A DNA stretch of 64,000 nucleotides. Source: Anisus vortex (taxonomy: Eukaryota; Mollusca; Gastropoda; Planorbidae). Below the pieces are notes generated by a model. The model was not told the origin of the DNA. It searched no databases and saw only the letters and a list, made by a program, of their open reading frames with translations. This document shows positions 38,001-53,000 of this stretch, piece by piece. A program made the translations under genes and the position numbers. Positions within the stretch are counted from its first letter, which is position 1. The number at the start of each line of letters is the position of its first letter. The stretch covers positions 39,852,498 to 39,916,497 of the forward strand of contig OX421492.1 of NCBI GenBank assembly GCA_949126835.1, given 5' to 3'.

Positions 38001-41000
38001 TTTTCCAACTAGATTCATGGTTTGATCAGAGTTGGATAACCAGAAAACATTCCAATCCCTTCTCAAAATAAGAGCATTTTAGAGGTTTTGTATCCAAGGC
38101 AATATTAATGCATTCCGTCACTAGAGCTTAAAAATATTTGTAGCAAAAGTGGAAAGTATGCTAGAAAAAATAGTTATTCTTTACCAGATTAAAAATGACA
38201 TTAAAAAAAAGCTTAATAATTTTTCGTGTTTTTCAACATATTTCCCAGTTTCTTATTGTAAGAGAAAACAGGGGCAATGAAGGCACGTGTGTTGGAGTGT
38301 CTAAATGGCCAGTGAGAGACTGTGGACACCGCACAACGGGAGACATGTGGCTGTACCGAGCCTACAGCGGCAATCTGTATCACAATGGAGAGACAACATC
38401 TCAGCTTTCTAGTTTTACTCAGGGGGATTACATTACTGCTATACTAGACATGGATGCACGAACTTTGGCTTTTGCTAAAAATGCTGAGGTACTGTTAGCT
38501 ACAGAATTTATTTGTGTCCAGACTAGGAATGTTAATACCGTTATTGTTTTCAAAACCAGTTGTTGGTTCTATAAATCTAGTTTTAAACAAACAAACTTAA
38601 AATAGTGCCCATAACAATGTACTATATTTCCTAGATATATTGTGAGTAACTAAAGTTAGGTTTTGCAAGTAACTAAAGTTAGGTTTTGCAAGTAACTAAA
38701 GTTAGGTTTTTGTGAGTAACTAAAGTTAGGTTTTGCAAGTAACTAAAGTTAGGTTTTGTGAGTAACTAAAGTTAGGTTTTGTGAGTAACTAAAGTTAGGT
38801 TTTGCAAGTAACTAAAGTTAGGTTTTGTGAGTAACTAAAGCTAGGATTTGCAAGTAACTAAAGTTAGGTTTTGCAGGTAACTAAAGTTAGGTTTTGTGAG
38901 TACTAAAGTTAGGTTTTGTGAGTAACTAAAGTTAGGTTTTGTGAGTAACTAAAGTTAGGTTTTGTGAGTATCTAAAGTTAGGTTTTGTGAGTAACTAAAG
39001 TTAGGTTTTGTGAGTAACTAAAGTTAGGTTTTGCAAGTAACTAAAGTTATGTTTTGTGAGTAACTAAAGTTAGGTTTTGCAAGTAACTAAAGTTAGGTTT
39101 TGTGAGTAACTAAAGTTAGGTTTTGCAAGTAACTAAAGTTAGGTTTTGTGAGTAACTAAAGTTAGGTTTTGCAAGTAACTAAAGTTAGGTTTTGTGAGTA
39201 ACTAAAGCTAGGATTTGCAAGTAACTAAAGTTAGGTTTTGCAGGTAACTAAAGTTAGGTTTTGTGAGTACTAAAGTTAGGTTTTGTGAGTAACTAAAGTT
39301 AGGTTTTGTGAGTAACTAAAGTTAGGTTTTGTGAGTATCTAAAGTTAGGTTTTGTGAGTAACTAAAGTTAGGTTTTGTGAGTAACTAAAGTTAGGTTTTG
39401 TGAGTAACTAAAGTTAGGTTTTGCAAGTAACTAAAGTTATGTTTTGTGAGTAACTAAAGTTAGGTTTTGCAAGTAACTAAAGTTAGGTTTTGTGAGTAAC
39501 TAAAGTTAGGTTTTGCAAGTAACTAAAGTTAGGTTTTGTGAGTAACTAAAGTTAGGTTTTGCAAGTAACTAAAGTTAGGTTTTGCAGGTAACTAAAGTTA
39601 GGTTTTGTGAGTACTAAAGTTAGGTTTTGTGAGTAACTAAAGTTAGGTTTTGTGAGTAACTAAAGTTAGGTTTTGTGAGTATCTAAAGTTAGGTTTTGTG
39701 AGTAACTAAAGTTAGGTTTTGTGAGTAACTAAAGTTAGGTTTTGCAAGTAACTAAAGTTATGTTTTGTGAGTAACTAAAGTTAGGTTTTGCAAGTAACTA
39801 AAGTTAGGTTTTGTGAGTAACTAAAGTTAGGTTTTGCAAGTAACTAAAGTTAGGTTTTGTGAGTAACTAAAGTTAGGATTTGCAAGTAACTAAAGTTAGG
39901 TTTTGCAGGTAACTAAAGTTAGGTTTTGTGAGTACTAAAGTTAGGTTTTGTGAGTAACTAAAGTTAGGTTTTGTGAGTAACTAAAGTTAGGTTTTGTGAG
40001 TATCTAAAGTTAGGTTTTGTGAGTAACTAAAGTTAGGTTTTGTGAGTAACTAAAGTTAGGTTTTGCAAGTAACTAAAGTTATGTTTTGTGAGTAACTAAA
40101 GTTAGGTTTTGCAAGTAACTAAAGTTAGGTTTTGTGAGTAACTAAAGTTAGGTTTTGCAAGTAACTAAAGTTAGGTTTTGTGAGTAACTAAAGTTAGGTT
40201 TTGCAAGTAACTAAAGTTAGGTTTAAATGCTTTATTTGAAGGAACCCAAACTTGCCTTTGAAGATGTTGATGCCACTGAATTATATCCCTGTGTCACATT
40301 TTATAGTAGCAGTCCAGGAGAAAAAGTAAGATGTTTTGTTTTTGTTTCTGCAGAGTTTACAGTAAATGAAGTAATTACATGCATAATATAACTTTAATAT
40401 CAATTATGTTATTAAATTTAATGCTTATTAATCATGTTTAAGGTAAAAATCACTGACATGCATCTGAGGGAAAGTCCTAGAGAACTTTTGGCTGGCTCAC
40501 CACTGTGCGCCCCATCTGCGGCTGTCATGTCTGAGGCCATGATCAGTCTAATACTGAGCCTTCATGTTGTGCCAGCTTGGTCCAACGCCATTAACGAGTA
40601 CATGTGCAGCCAGCTGCAGTCCTTGCACACCTGGGTTGAGGAAATGCAACAGCAGCGTCTCCAACAACAGAGCAGTCTTGGGGGAAGTAGCGATGAGAAG
40701 AAAGACTCCAAGGTGAAGGCTGCTGATTGTTCAGAGGGAAAAGAAGAATCTTCAAGCACAAAGGACAGCCAATTATCAGATGAAGATAAAGGTAAACATC
40801 TATACTATTTATTCACCCATAATTCCAATTTGATATCAGGTATCAAGGGATTGTTAATTTATACATTATTCTAATTCATGAAATAATTCATACCAAGTCA
40901 AAATACTACTACTTTATACTTTATAAAAATAAAGAACATACCTTATTTCCTTAGTGAGATAAACTCTATTGATTTCTTATAAATCTTGATAAACTTCTAT

Positions 41001-44000
41001 TCTTGATTTCTTATAAATCTTGATAAACTTCTATGATTTCTTATAAATCTTAATAAACTTCTATTCTTGATTTCTTATAAATCTAGATAAACTTCTATTC
41101 TTGATTTCTTACAAATCTAGATAAACTTCTATTCTTAATTTCTTATAAATCTTGATAAACTTCTATGATTTCTTATAAATCTAGATAAACTTCTATGATT
41201 TCTTATAAATCTTGATAAACTTCTATGATTTCTTATAAATCTTGATAAACTTCTATTCTTGATTTCTAATAAATCTAGATAAACTTCTATGATTTCTTAT
41301 AAATCTTGATAAACTTCTATTCTTGATTTCTTATAAATCTTGATAAACTTCTATGTTTTCTTATAGATCTCAATAAACTTCTATTCTTGATTTCTTATAA
41401 ATCTAGATAAACTTCTATTCTTGATTTCTTATAAATCTTAATAAACTTCTATTCTTGATTTCTTACAAATCTATATAAACTTCTATTCTTGATTTCTTAT
41501 AAATCTTGATAAACTTCTATGATTTCTTATAAATCTTGATAAACTTCTATTCTTGATTTCTTATAAATCTAGATAAACTTCTATTCTTGATTTCTTATAA
41601 ATCTTGATAAACTTCTATTCTTGATTTCTTATAAATCTTGATAAACTTCTATTCTTGATTTCTTATAAATCTAGATAAACTTCTATTCTTGATTTCTTAT
41701 AAATCTTGATAAACTTCTATTCTTGATTTCTTACAAATCTAGATAAACTTCTATTCTTGATTTCTTATAAATCTTGATAAACTTCTATGATTTCTTATAA
41801 ATCTTGATAAACTTCTATTCTTGATTTCTTATAAATCTTGATAAACTTCTATTCTTGATTTCTTATAAATCTAGATAAACTTCTATGATTTCTCATAAAT
41901 CTAGATAAACTTCTATAATTTCTTATAAATCTAGATAAACTTCTATTCTTGATTTCTTATAAATCTAGATAAACTTCTATGATTTCTTATAAATCTAGAT
42001 AAACTTCTATGATTTCTTATAAATCTTGATAAACTTCTATTCTTGATTTCTTAATAAATCTAGATAAAATTCTATTATTGATTTCTTATAAATCTTGATA
42101 AACTTCTATTCTTGATTTCTTATAAATCTTGATAAACTTCTATTCTTGATTTCTTATAAATCTTGATAAACTTCTATTCTTGATTTCTTATAAATCTTGA
42201 TAAACTTCTATTCTTGATTTCTTATAAATCTAGATAAACTTCTATTCTTGATTTCTTATAAATCTTGATAAACTTCTATTCTTGATTTCTTATAAATCTT
42301 GATAAACTTCTATTCTTGATTTCTTATAAATCTAGATAAACTTCTATTCTTGATTTCTTATAAATCTTGATAAACTTCTATTCTTGATTTCTTACAAATC
42401 TAGATAAACTTCTATTCTTGATTTCTTATAAATCTTGATAAACTTCTATGATTTCTTATAAATCTTGATAAACTTCTATTCTTGATTTCTTATAAATCTT
42501 GATAAACTTCTATTCTTGATTTCTTATAAATCTAGATAAACTTCTATGATTTCTTATAAATCTAGATAAACTTCTATGATTTCTTATAAATCTAGATAAA
42601 CTTCTATTCTTGATTTCTTATAAATCTAGATAAACTTCTATGATTTCTTATAAATCTAGATAAACTTCTATGATTTCTTATAAATCTTGATAAACTTCTA
42701 TTCTTGATTTCTTAATAAATCTAGATAAAATTCTATTATTGATTTCTTATAAATCTTGATAAACTTCTATTCTTGATTTCTTATAAATCTTGATAAACTT
42801 CTATTCTTGATTTCTTATAAATCTTGATAAACTTCTATTCTTGATTTCTTATAAATCTTGATAAACTTCTATTCTTGATTTCTTATAAATCTAGATAAAC
42901 TTCTATTCTTGATTTCTTATAAATCTTGATAAACTTCTATTCTTGATTTCTTATAAATCTTGATAAACTTCTATTCTTGATTTCTTATAAATCTAGATAA
43001 ACTTCTATTCTTGATTTCTTATAAATCTAGATAAACTTCTATTCTTGATTTCTTATAAATCTTGATAAACTTCTATTCTTGATTTCTTACAAATCTAGAT
43101 AAACTTCTATTCTTGATTTCTTATAAATGTTGATAAACTTCTATGATTTCTTATAAATCTTGATAAACTTCTATTCTTGATTTCTTATAAATCTTGATAA
43201 ACTTCTATTCTTGATTTCTCATAAATCTAGATAAACTTCTATAATTTCTTATAAATCTAGATAAACTTCTATTCTTGATTTCTTATAAATCTAGATAAAC
43301 TTCTGTGATTTCTTATAAATCTAGATAAACTTCTATGATTTCTTATAAATCTTGATAAACTTCTATTCTTGATTTCTTATAAATCTAGATAAACTTTTAT
43401 TCTTGATTTCTTATAAATCTTGATAAACTTCTATTCTTGATTTCTTATAAATCTTGATAAACTTCTATTCTTGATTTCTTATAAATCTTGATAAACTTCT
43501 ATTCTTGATTTCTTATAAATCTTGATAAACTTCTATTCTTGATTTCTTATAAATCTTGATAAACTTCTATTCTTGATTTCTTATAAATCTTGATAAACTT
43601 CTATTCTTGATTTCTTATAAATCTTGATAAACTTCTATTCTTGATTTCTTATAAATCTTGATAAACTTCTATTCTTGATTTCTTATAAATCTTGATAAAC
43701 TTCTATTCTTGATTTCTTATAAATCTTGATAAACTTCTATTCTTGATTTCTTATAAATCTTGATAAACTTCTATTCTTGATTTCTTATAAATCTTGATAA
43801 ACTTCTATTCTTGATTTCGTGTAAATCTTGATAAACTTCTATTCTTGATTTCTTATAAATCTTGATAAACTTCTATTCTTGATTTCTTATAAATCTAGAT
43901 AAACTTCTATGATTTCTTATTAATCTTGATAAACTTCTATGATTTCTTATAAATCTAGATAAACTTCTATTCTTGATTTCTTATAAATCTTGATAAACTT

Positions 44001-47000
44001 CTATTCTTGATTTCTTATAAATCTAGATAAACTTCTATTCTTGATTTCTTATAAATCTAGATAAACTTCTATGATTTCTTATAAATCTAGATAAACTTCT
44101 ATTCTTGATTTCTTATAAATCTTGATAAACTTCTATTCTTGATTTCTTATAAATCTTGATAAACTTCTATTCTTGATTTCTTATAAATCTTGATAAACTT
44201 CTATTCTTGATTTCTTATAAATCTTGATAAACTTCTATTCTTGATTTCTTATAAATCTAGATAAACTTCTATGATTTCTCATAAATCTAGATAAACTTCT
44301 ATAATTTCTTATAAATCTAGATAAACTTCTATTCTTGATTTCTTATAAATCTAGATAAACTTCTATGATTTCTTATAAATCTAGATAAACTTCTATGATT
44401 TCTTATAAATCTTGATAAACTTCTATTCTTGATTTCTTAATAAATCTAGATAAAATTCTATTATTGATTTCTTATAAATCTTGATAAACTTCTATTCTTG
44501 ATTTCTTATAAATCTTGATAAACTTCTATTCTTGATTTCTTATAAATCTTGATAAACTTCTATTCTTGATTTCTTATAAATCTTGATAAACTTCTATTCT
44601 TGATTTCTTATAAATCTAGATAAACTTCTATTCTTGATTTCTTATAAATCTTGATAAACTTCTATTCTTGATTTCTTATAAATCTTGATAAACTTCTATT
44701 CTTGATTTCTTATAAATCTAGATAAACTTCTATTCTTGATTTCTTATAAATCTAGATAAACTTCTATTCTTGATTTCTTATAAATCTTGATAAACTTCTA
44801 TTCTTGATTTCTTACAAATCTAGATAAACTTCTATTCTTGATTTCTTATAAATCTTGATAAACTTCTATGATTTCTTATAAATCTTGATAAACTTCTATT
44901 CTTGATTTCTTATAAATCTTGATAAACTTCTATTCTTGATTTCTCATAAATCTAGATAAACTTCTATAATTTCTTATAAATCTAGATAAACTTCTATTCT
45001 TGATTTCTTATAAATCTAGATAAACTTCTGTGATTTCTTATAAATCTAGATAAACTTCTATGATTTCTTATAAATCTTGATAAACTTCTATTCTTGATTT
45101 CTTATAAATCTAGATAAACTTTTATTCTTGATTTCTTATAAATCTTGATAAACTTCTATTCTTGATTTCTTATAAATCTTGATAAACTTCTATTCTTGAT
45201 TTCTTATAAATCTTGATAAACTTCTATTCTTGATTTCTTATAAATCTTGATAAACTTCTATTCTTGATTTCTTATAAATCTTGATAAACTTCTATTCTTG
45301 ATTTCTTATAAATCTTGATAAACTTCTATTCTTGATTTCTTATAAATCTTGATAAACTTCTATTCTTGATTTCTTATAAATCTTGATAAACTTCTATTCT
45401 TGATTTCTTATAAATCTTGATAAACTTCTATTCTTGATTTCTTATAAATCTTGATAAACTTCTATTCTTGATTTCTTATAAATCTTGATAAACTTCTATT
45501 CTTGATTTCGTGTAAATCTTGATAAACTTCTATTCTTGATTTCTTATAAATCTTGATAAACTTCTATTCTTGATTTCTTATAAATCTAGATAAACTTCTA
45601 TGATTTCTTATTAATCTTGATAAACTTCTATGATTTCTTATAAATCTAGATAAACTTCTATTCTTGATTTCTTATAAATCTTGATAAACTTCTATTCTTG
45701 ATTTCTTATAAATCTAGATAAACTTCTATTCTTGATTTCTTATAAATCTAGATAAACTTCTATGATTTCTTATAAATCTAGATAAACTTCTATTCTTGAT
45801 TTCTTATAAATCTTGATAAACTTCTATGATTTCTTATAAATCTAGATAAATTTCTATGATTTCTTATAAATCTAGATAAACTTCTATGATTTCTTATAAA
45901 TCTAGATAAACTTCTATGATTTCTTATAAATCTTGATAAACTTCTATTCTTGATTTCTTATAAATCTAGATAAACTTCTATGATTTCTTATAAATCTTGA
46001 TAAACTTCTATTCTTGATTTCTTTTAAATCTTGGTAAACTTCTATGATTTCTTATAAATCTTGATAAACTTCTATTCTTGATTTCTTATAAATCTTGATA
46101 AACTTCTATGATTTCTTATAAATCTAGATAAACTTCTATTCTTGATTTCTTATAAATCTTGATAAACTTCTATGTTTTCTTATAGATCTCAATAAACTTC
46201 TATTCTTGATTTCTTATAAATCTAGATAAACTTCTATTCTTGATTTCTTATAAATCTTGATAAACTTCTATGATTTCTTATAAATCTTGATAAACTTCTA
46301 TTCTTGATTTCTTATAAATCTAGATAAACTTCTATTCTTGATTTCTTATAAATCTAGATAAACTTCTATGATTTCTTATAAATCTAGATAAACTTCTATT
46401 CTTGATTTCTTATAAATCTTGGTAAACTTCTATGATTTCTTATAAATCTAGATAAACTTCTATGATTTCTTATAAATCTAGATAAACTTCTATTCTTGAT
46501 TTCTTATAAATCTAGATAAACTTCTATGATTTCTTATAAATCTAGATAAACTTCTATTCTTGATTTCTTATAAATCTTGGTAAACTTCTATTCTTGATTT
46601 CTTATAAATCTAGATAAACTTCTATTCTTGATTTCTTATAAATCTAGATAAACCTCTATTCTTGATTTCGTATAAATATTGATAAACTTCTATTCTTGAT
46701 TTCTTATAAATCTAGATAAACTTCTATGATTTCTTATAAATCTAGATAAACTTCTATTCTTGATTTCTTATAAATCTTGGTAAACTTCTATGATTTCTTA
46801 TAAATCTAGATAAACTTCTATGATTTCTTATAAATCTAGATAAACTTCTATTCTTGATTTCTTATAAATCTAGATAAACCTCTATTCTTGATTTCGTATA
46901 AATCTAGATAAACTTCTATTCTTGATTTCTTATAAATCTTGATAAACTTCTAGTCTTGATTTCTTATAAATCTAGATAAACCTCTATTCTTGATTTCGTA

Positions 47001-50000
47001 TAAATCTTGATAAACTTCTATTCTTGATTTCTTATAAATCTAGATAAACTTCTATTCTTGATTTCGTATAAATCTAGATAAACTTCTATTCTTGATTTCT
47101 TATAAATCTAGATAAACCTCTATTCTTGATTTCGTATAAATCTTGATAAACCTCTATTCTTGATTTTGTATAAATCTAGATAAACTTGTACTCTTTATTT
47201 CTGAAAAGTGAAAAAGTCAGAAGCGGACAAAAGAAAAGAGCATGTGAACAAAATGAAACATGAAAAGAAAATCAATAAAGATGGCCACTTGACTTGTCCA
47301 GTTGATGATGTCAAGCTAGAGAATGCTTGTAACAGTGTAAGTAGTTATGTGAGCAGTCAGACAATTTCTTGAACTCATTTTGTGACTGGCTGATGAACTG
47401 TCTCTGCTTATTCTTGCATGTCCTCAGATCTGGCCGTGTTTGGCAGTGATAGCTGGGCTCGATCATGGCTTGAGAATTGGCGGCAGGTGCATTCATAAGA
47501 GCACTGGCAAAAAAGGAATAGTCCTGGGCCTGCCAAGGGAGGCTGCAATCACAGCTAAAGTTCAGTGGGACGAAGGCGACAGCACTGTAAGGTAAGACCT
47601 TCTTTACCACATCATTATGGGAAATTATTTTGTGTGGAAATTAGGTAGAGATGACAAACTAAAAACACAACAACAGGAATCATGTAAGTCTTAATTGGGA
47701 GAAATTCAATCCCCTAATTTAAATTTGATAATACAGAGTGTAACAATATTAAAATAATGTTTTTATTATAAAACTTGAAATGTTGATGATGTTAAAAGAA
47801 GCAAGTCTTATAGATAATGAAATAAAAACATTGTTTATGCATAATAAAATCTTATCACAAACTTTTTCTGTTTGTTTAAATAAGTCTTTAAACTAATAAT
47901 AAATGTGTTCATGACCTATGTAGATGTTTTCTATGACAACACTGTGTATTCTGGACTACTTAAACATTTAACAGCATTTGTGAAATATTCTGTCATTAGA
48001 ATTCTAAGAAGTTTACCTTGAAAATTTTTTAGTTAATGAATGGCTACATTGATCTTGTACATTATGAATGAAATCTTGTTTGTTCTATGCAGTGATACAG
48101 TCCTTTCCAACCTGGAACCTTTAGAAGGACCTGGCTTTGATATGTCATCACTTGCTGGATTTCAATCTCATCACCTTGACTCCCTGGTTAAGTTAGCTTT
48201 CATGAGAGATTCAAGAAGTCGTGCTGACAGTACTGGTGCCTTCAGAAGTGCTGATGTGGACAAATTGAAAGACAGAATAGAAACTGAGTCACTTGCAGCA
48301 GGTTTTTAGTCTTTGTTTTTTTTTATCAGGGCTTGAAATCTAGTCTTAAAAGTCAGTTTTATGTGAGGACAGGGGGATGTTCATTTGTAGAACGTGGAAT
48401 TACAATTGAAAAGGATCTGAGCTCAGCTTTTTCTATGGGTGAAAGAAATAATTGAAATGGAAGGTACATTTATCTAGCCACCCTATCCCCCTGTTACTGT
48501 TGATCAAGGTGAACTAAAAGGCAAAAATTCTATGAAAGGAAAGTTCAACTTACTCTTCATTATGACCATTGGTTGATAGATGTCAACTTTGATAGATTTA
48601 GAGTTTAGAGACTTTATGTTTGTTGATAACTGTTACGTGACATGGACTCAGTCACTATTATAAATCACTATTATTCCCATTATATATTATTATTATGGAA
48701 CATGGTTTTGAAAATGTATTACGGTTTTAACATTTAAAACTATAGCTATTCTATTATAATATTTCAATTCCCTTTGCAATTGCATAAAAGTTATTAATAG
48801 ATAAGGCTTGTTTAAACTTCCCCTTGTTTTAAAAAAACGACAGTCGAGACTGAACGCTATTAATAGAACAACTGATTTGAACTAGTTGATTTTCAGACAT
48901 CGACTGAAGGTTATTCCCCCCTCCTCCCCACACCTCCTCAAGAGAGTTTTTTTATCTGCCGGAACTTTTTTCCCGCCGTTGATATAATTTATGCAGCTAG
49001 GGTCACGAATTCCAGCCTTCCCATTGGTTCCGCCACAATGAGCTCAGAGTTTGCTCTGCGTCCCCAGCCAAATAGGCAGTTCTTACTCCGACAGTTGTAA
49101 AACTGGATGTAATATTGTTTGCTCTCTTAAATGTACTGATTTTGATGTTAGAAGATTTTTACACTTCAAAAGAAGTTTATTGAAAACTTGTTGTTGAATA
49201 AAAAACCAGTTGATATTACTACTGAAGGATTTTGGTCAGTCTTTTATTGTTCATCATTCTATCTGTCGTTGGCTACATTGAAGGAGATATTTACTAATTC
49301 ACTGTCAGAGATAGTGATGGATCTCGGCCTCATTGAATCATCACCCAAACACTAGATCAACGAAGCTTAGCAAGCAACAATCACTGTGAAGATTGTCGCT
49401 AATGTAATAATAACCATTGATAGTTTGATTCAAATATTTGTTTGTTCTTAAAACAAAGAGTATAGTTCTAGCATCATCATTCCTGTGTTTGTTTCATCAG
49501 TTGCTCGTCAAAGAACAAAAGAAAGATGTGAGTTGTTAATGAGGGAACTTGACAGAGATATATCAGCCATGCTTGAAGAAGATCTCAGCGCAGTGGATCA
49601 TAATGCCGACAAGAAAACAGCTGCTGAAGAAGTCAGTAGACAAGGAAACAAAGGCCCAGCTGCCACAGCTGTGGAAACTCATAGCACTGCAGCAGAACAA
49701 CCCAGGATGTGCATGAGGAGAGAGATGAGAGCTGTTAGTGTGGATTCTGCTGATACTGCTGCTGATAGTCTGGCCCTAAAACTCAGAAACCCTATCAGCG
49801 CCTCAGAAATGAGCCTTAACTCTGACCTAGATAAACTGTCGCAGCTCGGCAGCCACTCATCAGCAGCTCAGCCTAAAATAGAACTTCTTCACCCAGAACA
49901 GGTGGAGCCTGACCAGGACCTGTTCTCTAGAGACTTGAGCACAACAGAGTTCCCTCTTCTGTGTACTGTTGAGTCACCTGGGTACAGCAAGCATTCAGAA

Positions 50001-53000
50001 GACAAACCTGTTGTACACACAAACCCAACCAGGCTGCAGACCCCCCAGTCTACCTCAGACTTGCCCAGCTTTACTCCAGAGAAAATAAACAGAGAAAGAG
50101 AAATGCACATCTTAAAGTTTGCGGCCCTCCAGCTGTCTGCAGTGAAGACCTTGTTGGTTTTGTCCTCCTGTGAGAAATTCCTTGAGCTTCTGCTGGTGCC
50201 AAGGAGTAGCTCCAAGGATGCTGCATGTGAGAAGCAATTTCTGGACTCTCTGACTGGTGCCAAGGATGACACCATGAGGGCCTCCATGAGACACATGATA
50301 AAACTGTTTGTCACCAGATCAACCTACCCGTCCCCATTCAAAAGAGCTGTGCCGCTGACTGAAATAGAAAGGGCATTTAGTGTGATACACAATTCCATCA
50401 TTCAACATATAGCAGAGGACAGGTTAGGTGTGACAGCTCTAGAAGGTGAGATTTTTATATTAGTATATTAATTGTTTTTTTATGCTAGTTTTAATTTACT
50501 TTAGAGATCATTTATTTCCTTTATGTTGCAAGCAAAAACAGATTATTTTGAAGAAAATTATGTAAACAATCTACAAGCATCACATAATATGAAGATTTGA
50601 AGTCCTAACATTTACATGTAAATTTATTTCTTCCTATGTACAAAACAAAAATGTAGGATTCTTGTATAAGCCAGATCTTTATTTAGTAGGCCAATCATAC
50701 AAAAGGGTGCCATTTTATTTTTGTTAGACAATGTAGCCAAGTTATCAGCAACTTCTAAGAAAGGATTAGACTTGCATCTGAATGAAGTTCCATCTTCAGT
50801 TCCCAAAAAAATGCAACTAAGTGACACTCATATGCCTGGCATGGCTTCATCTGCTGATGGAACTGATGGTACTTCAACTTTTGGCACAGGCCATCAGACT
50901 TCCATACTGCAATATATGCGGACCAGCTCAAGGTACTATTGTTAGAAATGATAGGCTTAATTACTGATCTCTTATCTTAGAATTTCAAGTGTGATAGGCA
51001 CATGGCTTATGCACAATCCAGAGTTCTTTTAAATAGTTTTGTATTATCTTGATGACATTCTTTTTCTTAAAAAATCACTTAATTGTATGTGTTCCAGTGC
51101 TGAAGACATGCGGGGGTTTACGAGGCGCATGTTTAATGCGCTGAAGCCAAGTGGAGTTCCAGTAATCTGTACCTCTACACCCACCCCAGCTCGCAGACCC
51201 CAAATTCCCAACCCCATTAGATCTCGTTCACCTTCACCACCACCTCCTCCTATAGTCACTCCATTGCTGGAGATGGGTTTTGGACTTCAGCATATCAAGC
51301 AAGCCCTTGCAGCCACAGGTAGAATTTTTTTTTTTATTAGTTACTAACCTTTGCAGCCACAGGTAGAATTAATTTTTATTTTTATTAGTTACAAACCGTT
51401 GCAGCCACAGGTAGACTTTATTAGTTATTTTATTAGTTACAAACCTTTGCAGCCTCTATAATTGCCTGAAGCTACATGTAAAATAAAAATGAAATGTAAG
51501 ATTTATGTGTATTTGTGTATAGGCGTAACAGGCCGTGAGGTATCAGCCAGATCCACAAATCTTCTAGCCACATGGATGCTAGAACATCCCATGGAAGCTG
51601 AGCCAGAAGACACAGATATTCAAGATGGGGAAGCTGGCATTAGAGACAGTATGCCACCATTTACTATACTACCAGATGATATTGGCATGGCTCCTTTAGC
51701 TGCAGAAAGGTGAACCTTTATCCCCTAGGTTAAATGTTCAGAGTAGAAATCTGAAAATATTTCTGATGTTTAGTTTTAAGTATATCCTTTATTAAAATAG
51801 ATGTGAATTTTGTTTTAAGAGAAATGGCTATTGAAGCTCTGTCTGAGCGTTTAGACAGCCTGATGCTAAGTGAAGATTCTGACGAAGAAGCAGAAGAATA
51901 TGATGAGCTTCCAAGACCTAGTCTGTCTAGACGCCCCAGACGTCTCACACGTGGAAGACATGTGGACATACGGAGCTTTTTATCAGCCGGTAAGTGTTAA
52001 AGGAGTTTAGTAAAAATTGTGAATGTTTGGTTAATATTTAAATGTAAAAAATTTTGTTCTTACAAATTTAAGCTGCCAGAGAAAGGAGAAATAATCGCCC
52101 TGAGAGACGGCAGGAAGTTGGTGAAGCAAGGCCCATGTTTGACATCTATGATGATTTTGACCTTCAGGATGACTTTTTCTCTGAGGATGGATTAGATTTT
52201 GATGACCCTTTGTGTCTAGAAACTGCTAGAGATGCTGCCAAGGTCATGTCTGTAATTGTGAGTGATCCTTATGTACAAGAAGTTATTCCTTACAGAAATT
52301 GCTGTTTTTAATAAAAGTTTTAAAATAATACAAATAGATTTTTTAAAACTTACAATTGAAAGCAAAAAAGTTCTTAATATTTGGAATATTTGGTGTTTTA
52401 GGTAACTGTCATGTAAATTTTATTTCTTTAAGCGCTGGAGACTGGAACAAAATAATATTGTCAAGTGTGAAATCTGCAATATGGAAGTGACAGACTTTAA
52501 TCACCACATGAGAACTACACATCCAGGATGTGGCAGTGAGTATTTTGTAAACTTATCTTTAAGAAGTTGGAGTTTAGGGTTTGCATACAGCAAGTCTGTT
52601 TTGCTAATTTTGGGTCAACGGTTCTTGTCTAAAATATTGTCCATTTTTTTAAAAGATTAAACTTGGAAAACAAATGTCAGATTAATGTATGTGTATTTTT
52701 TTATTCAATCAGATAGCAGCCGTGGCTTTGGGTATCGTAGTTTAGGACTGTATGATGGTGGCTGGTTTGATGGTGCATGTGGCACAGGGAATCCATTCTA
52801 TCTGATGTGTCAGTCTTGTCGTGAGAACTCAATACAGGTTTTAAACTTATCCCTTTTTTTCAAACACTAGTTATGCTGCAGGTCAAAGTTCACAGACAAA
52901 TGAATGTCTATAATTTTTTTAATTTTGTTTGCTTGAATATTTTTATTCTACATTAGTTTATGTATTTCAACTGTATGTTTGTAAAAGTGTATTTTCTGGA

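Noticed and set aside
40941..47206. CRISPR-like array
   Set aside because: Units are contiguous with no unique spacers, and the locus is an intron of a eukaryotic gene.
49889..50314. 141-codon minus-strand ORF
   Set aside because: It is the antisense of HERC1 exon 42, whose plus-strand frame joins to both neighbours in phase.
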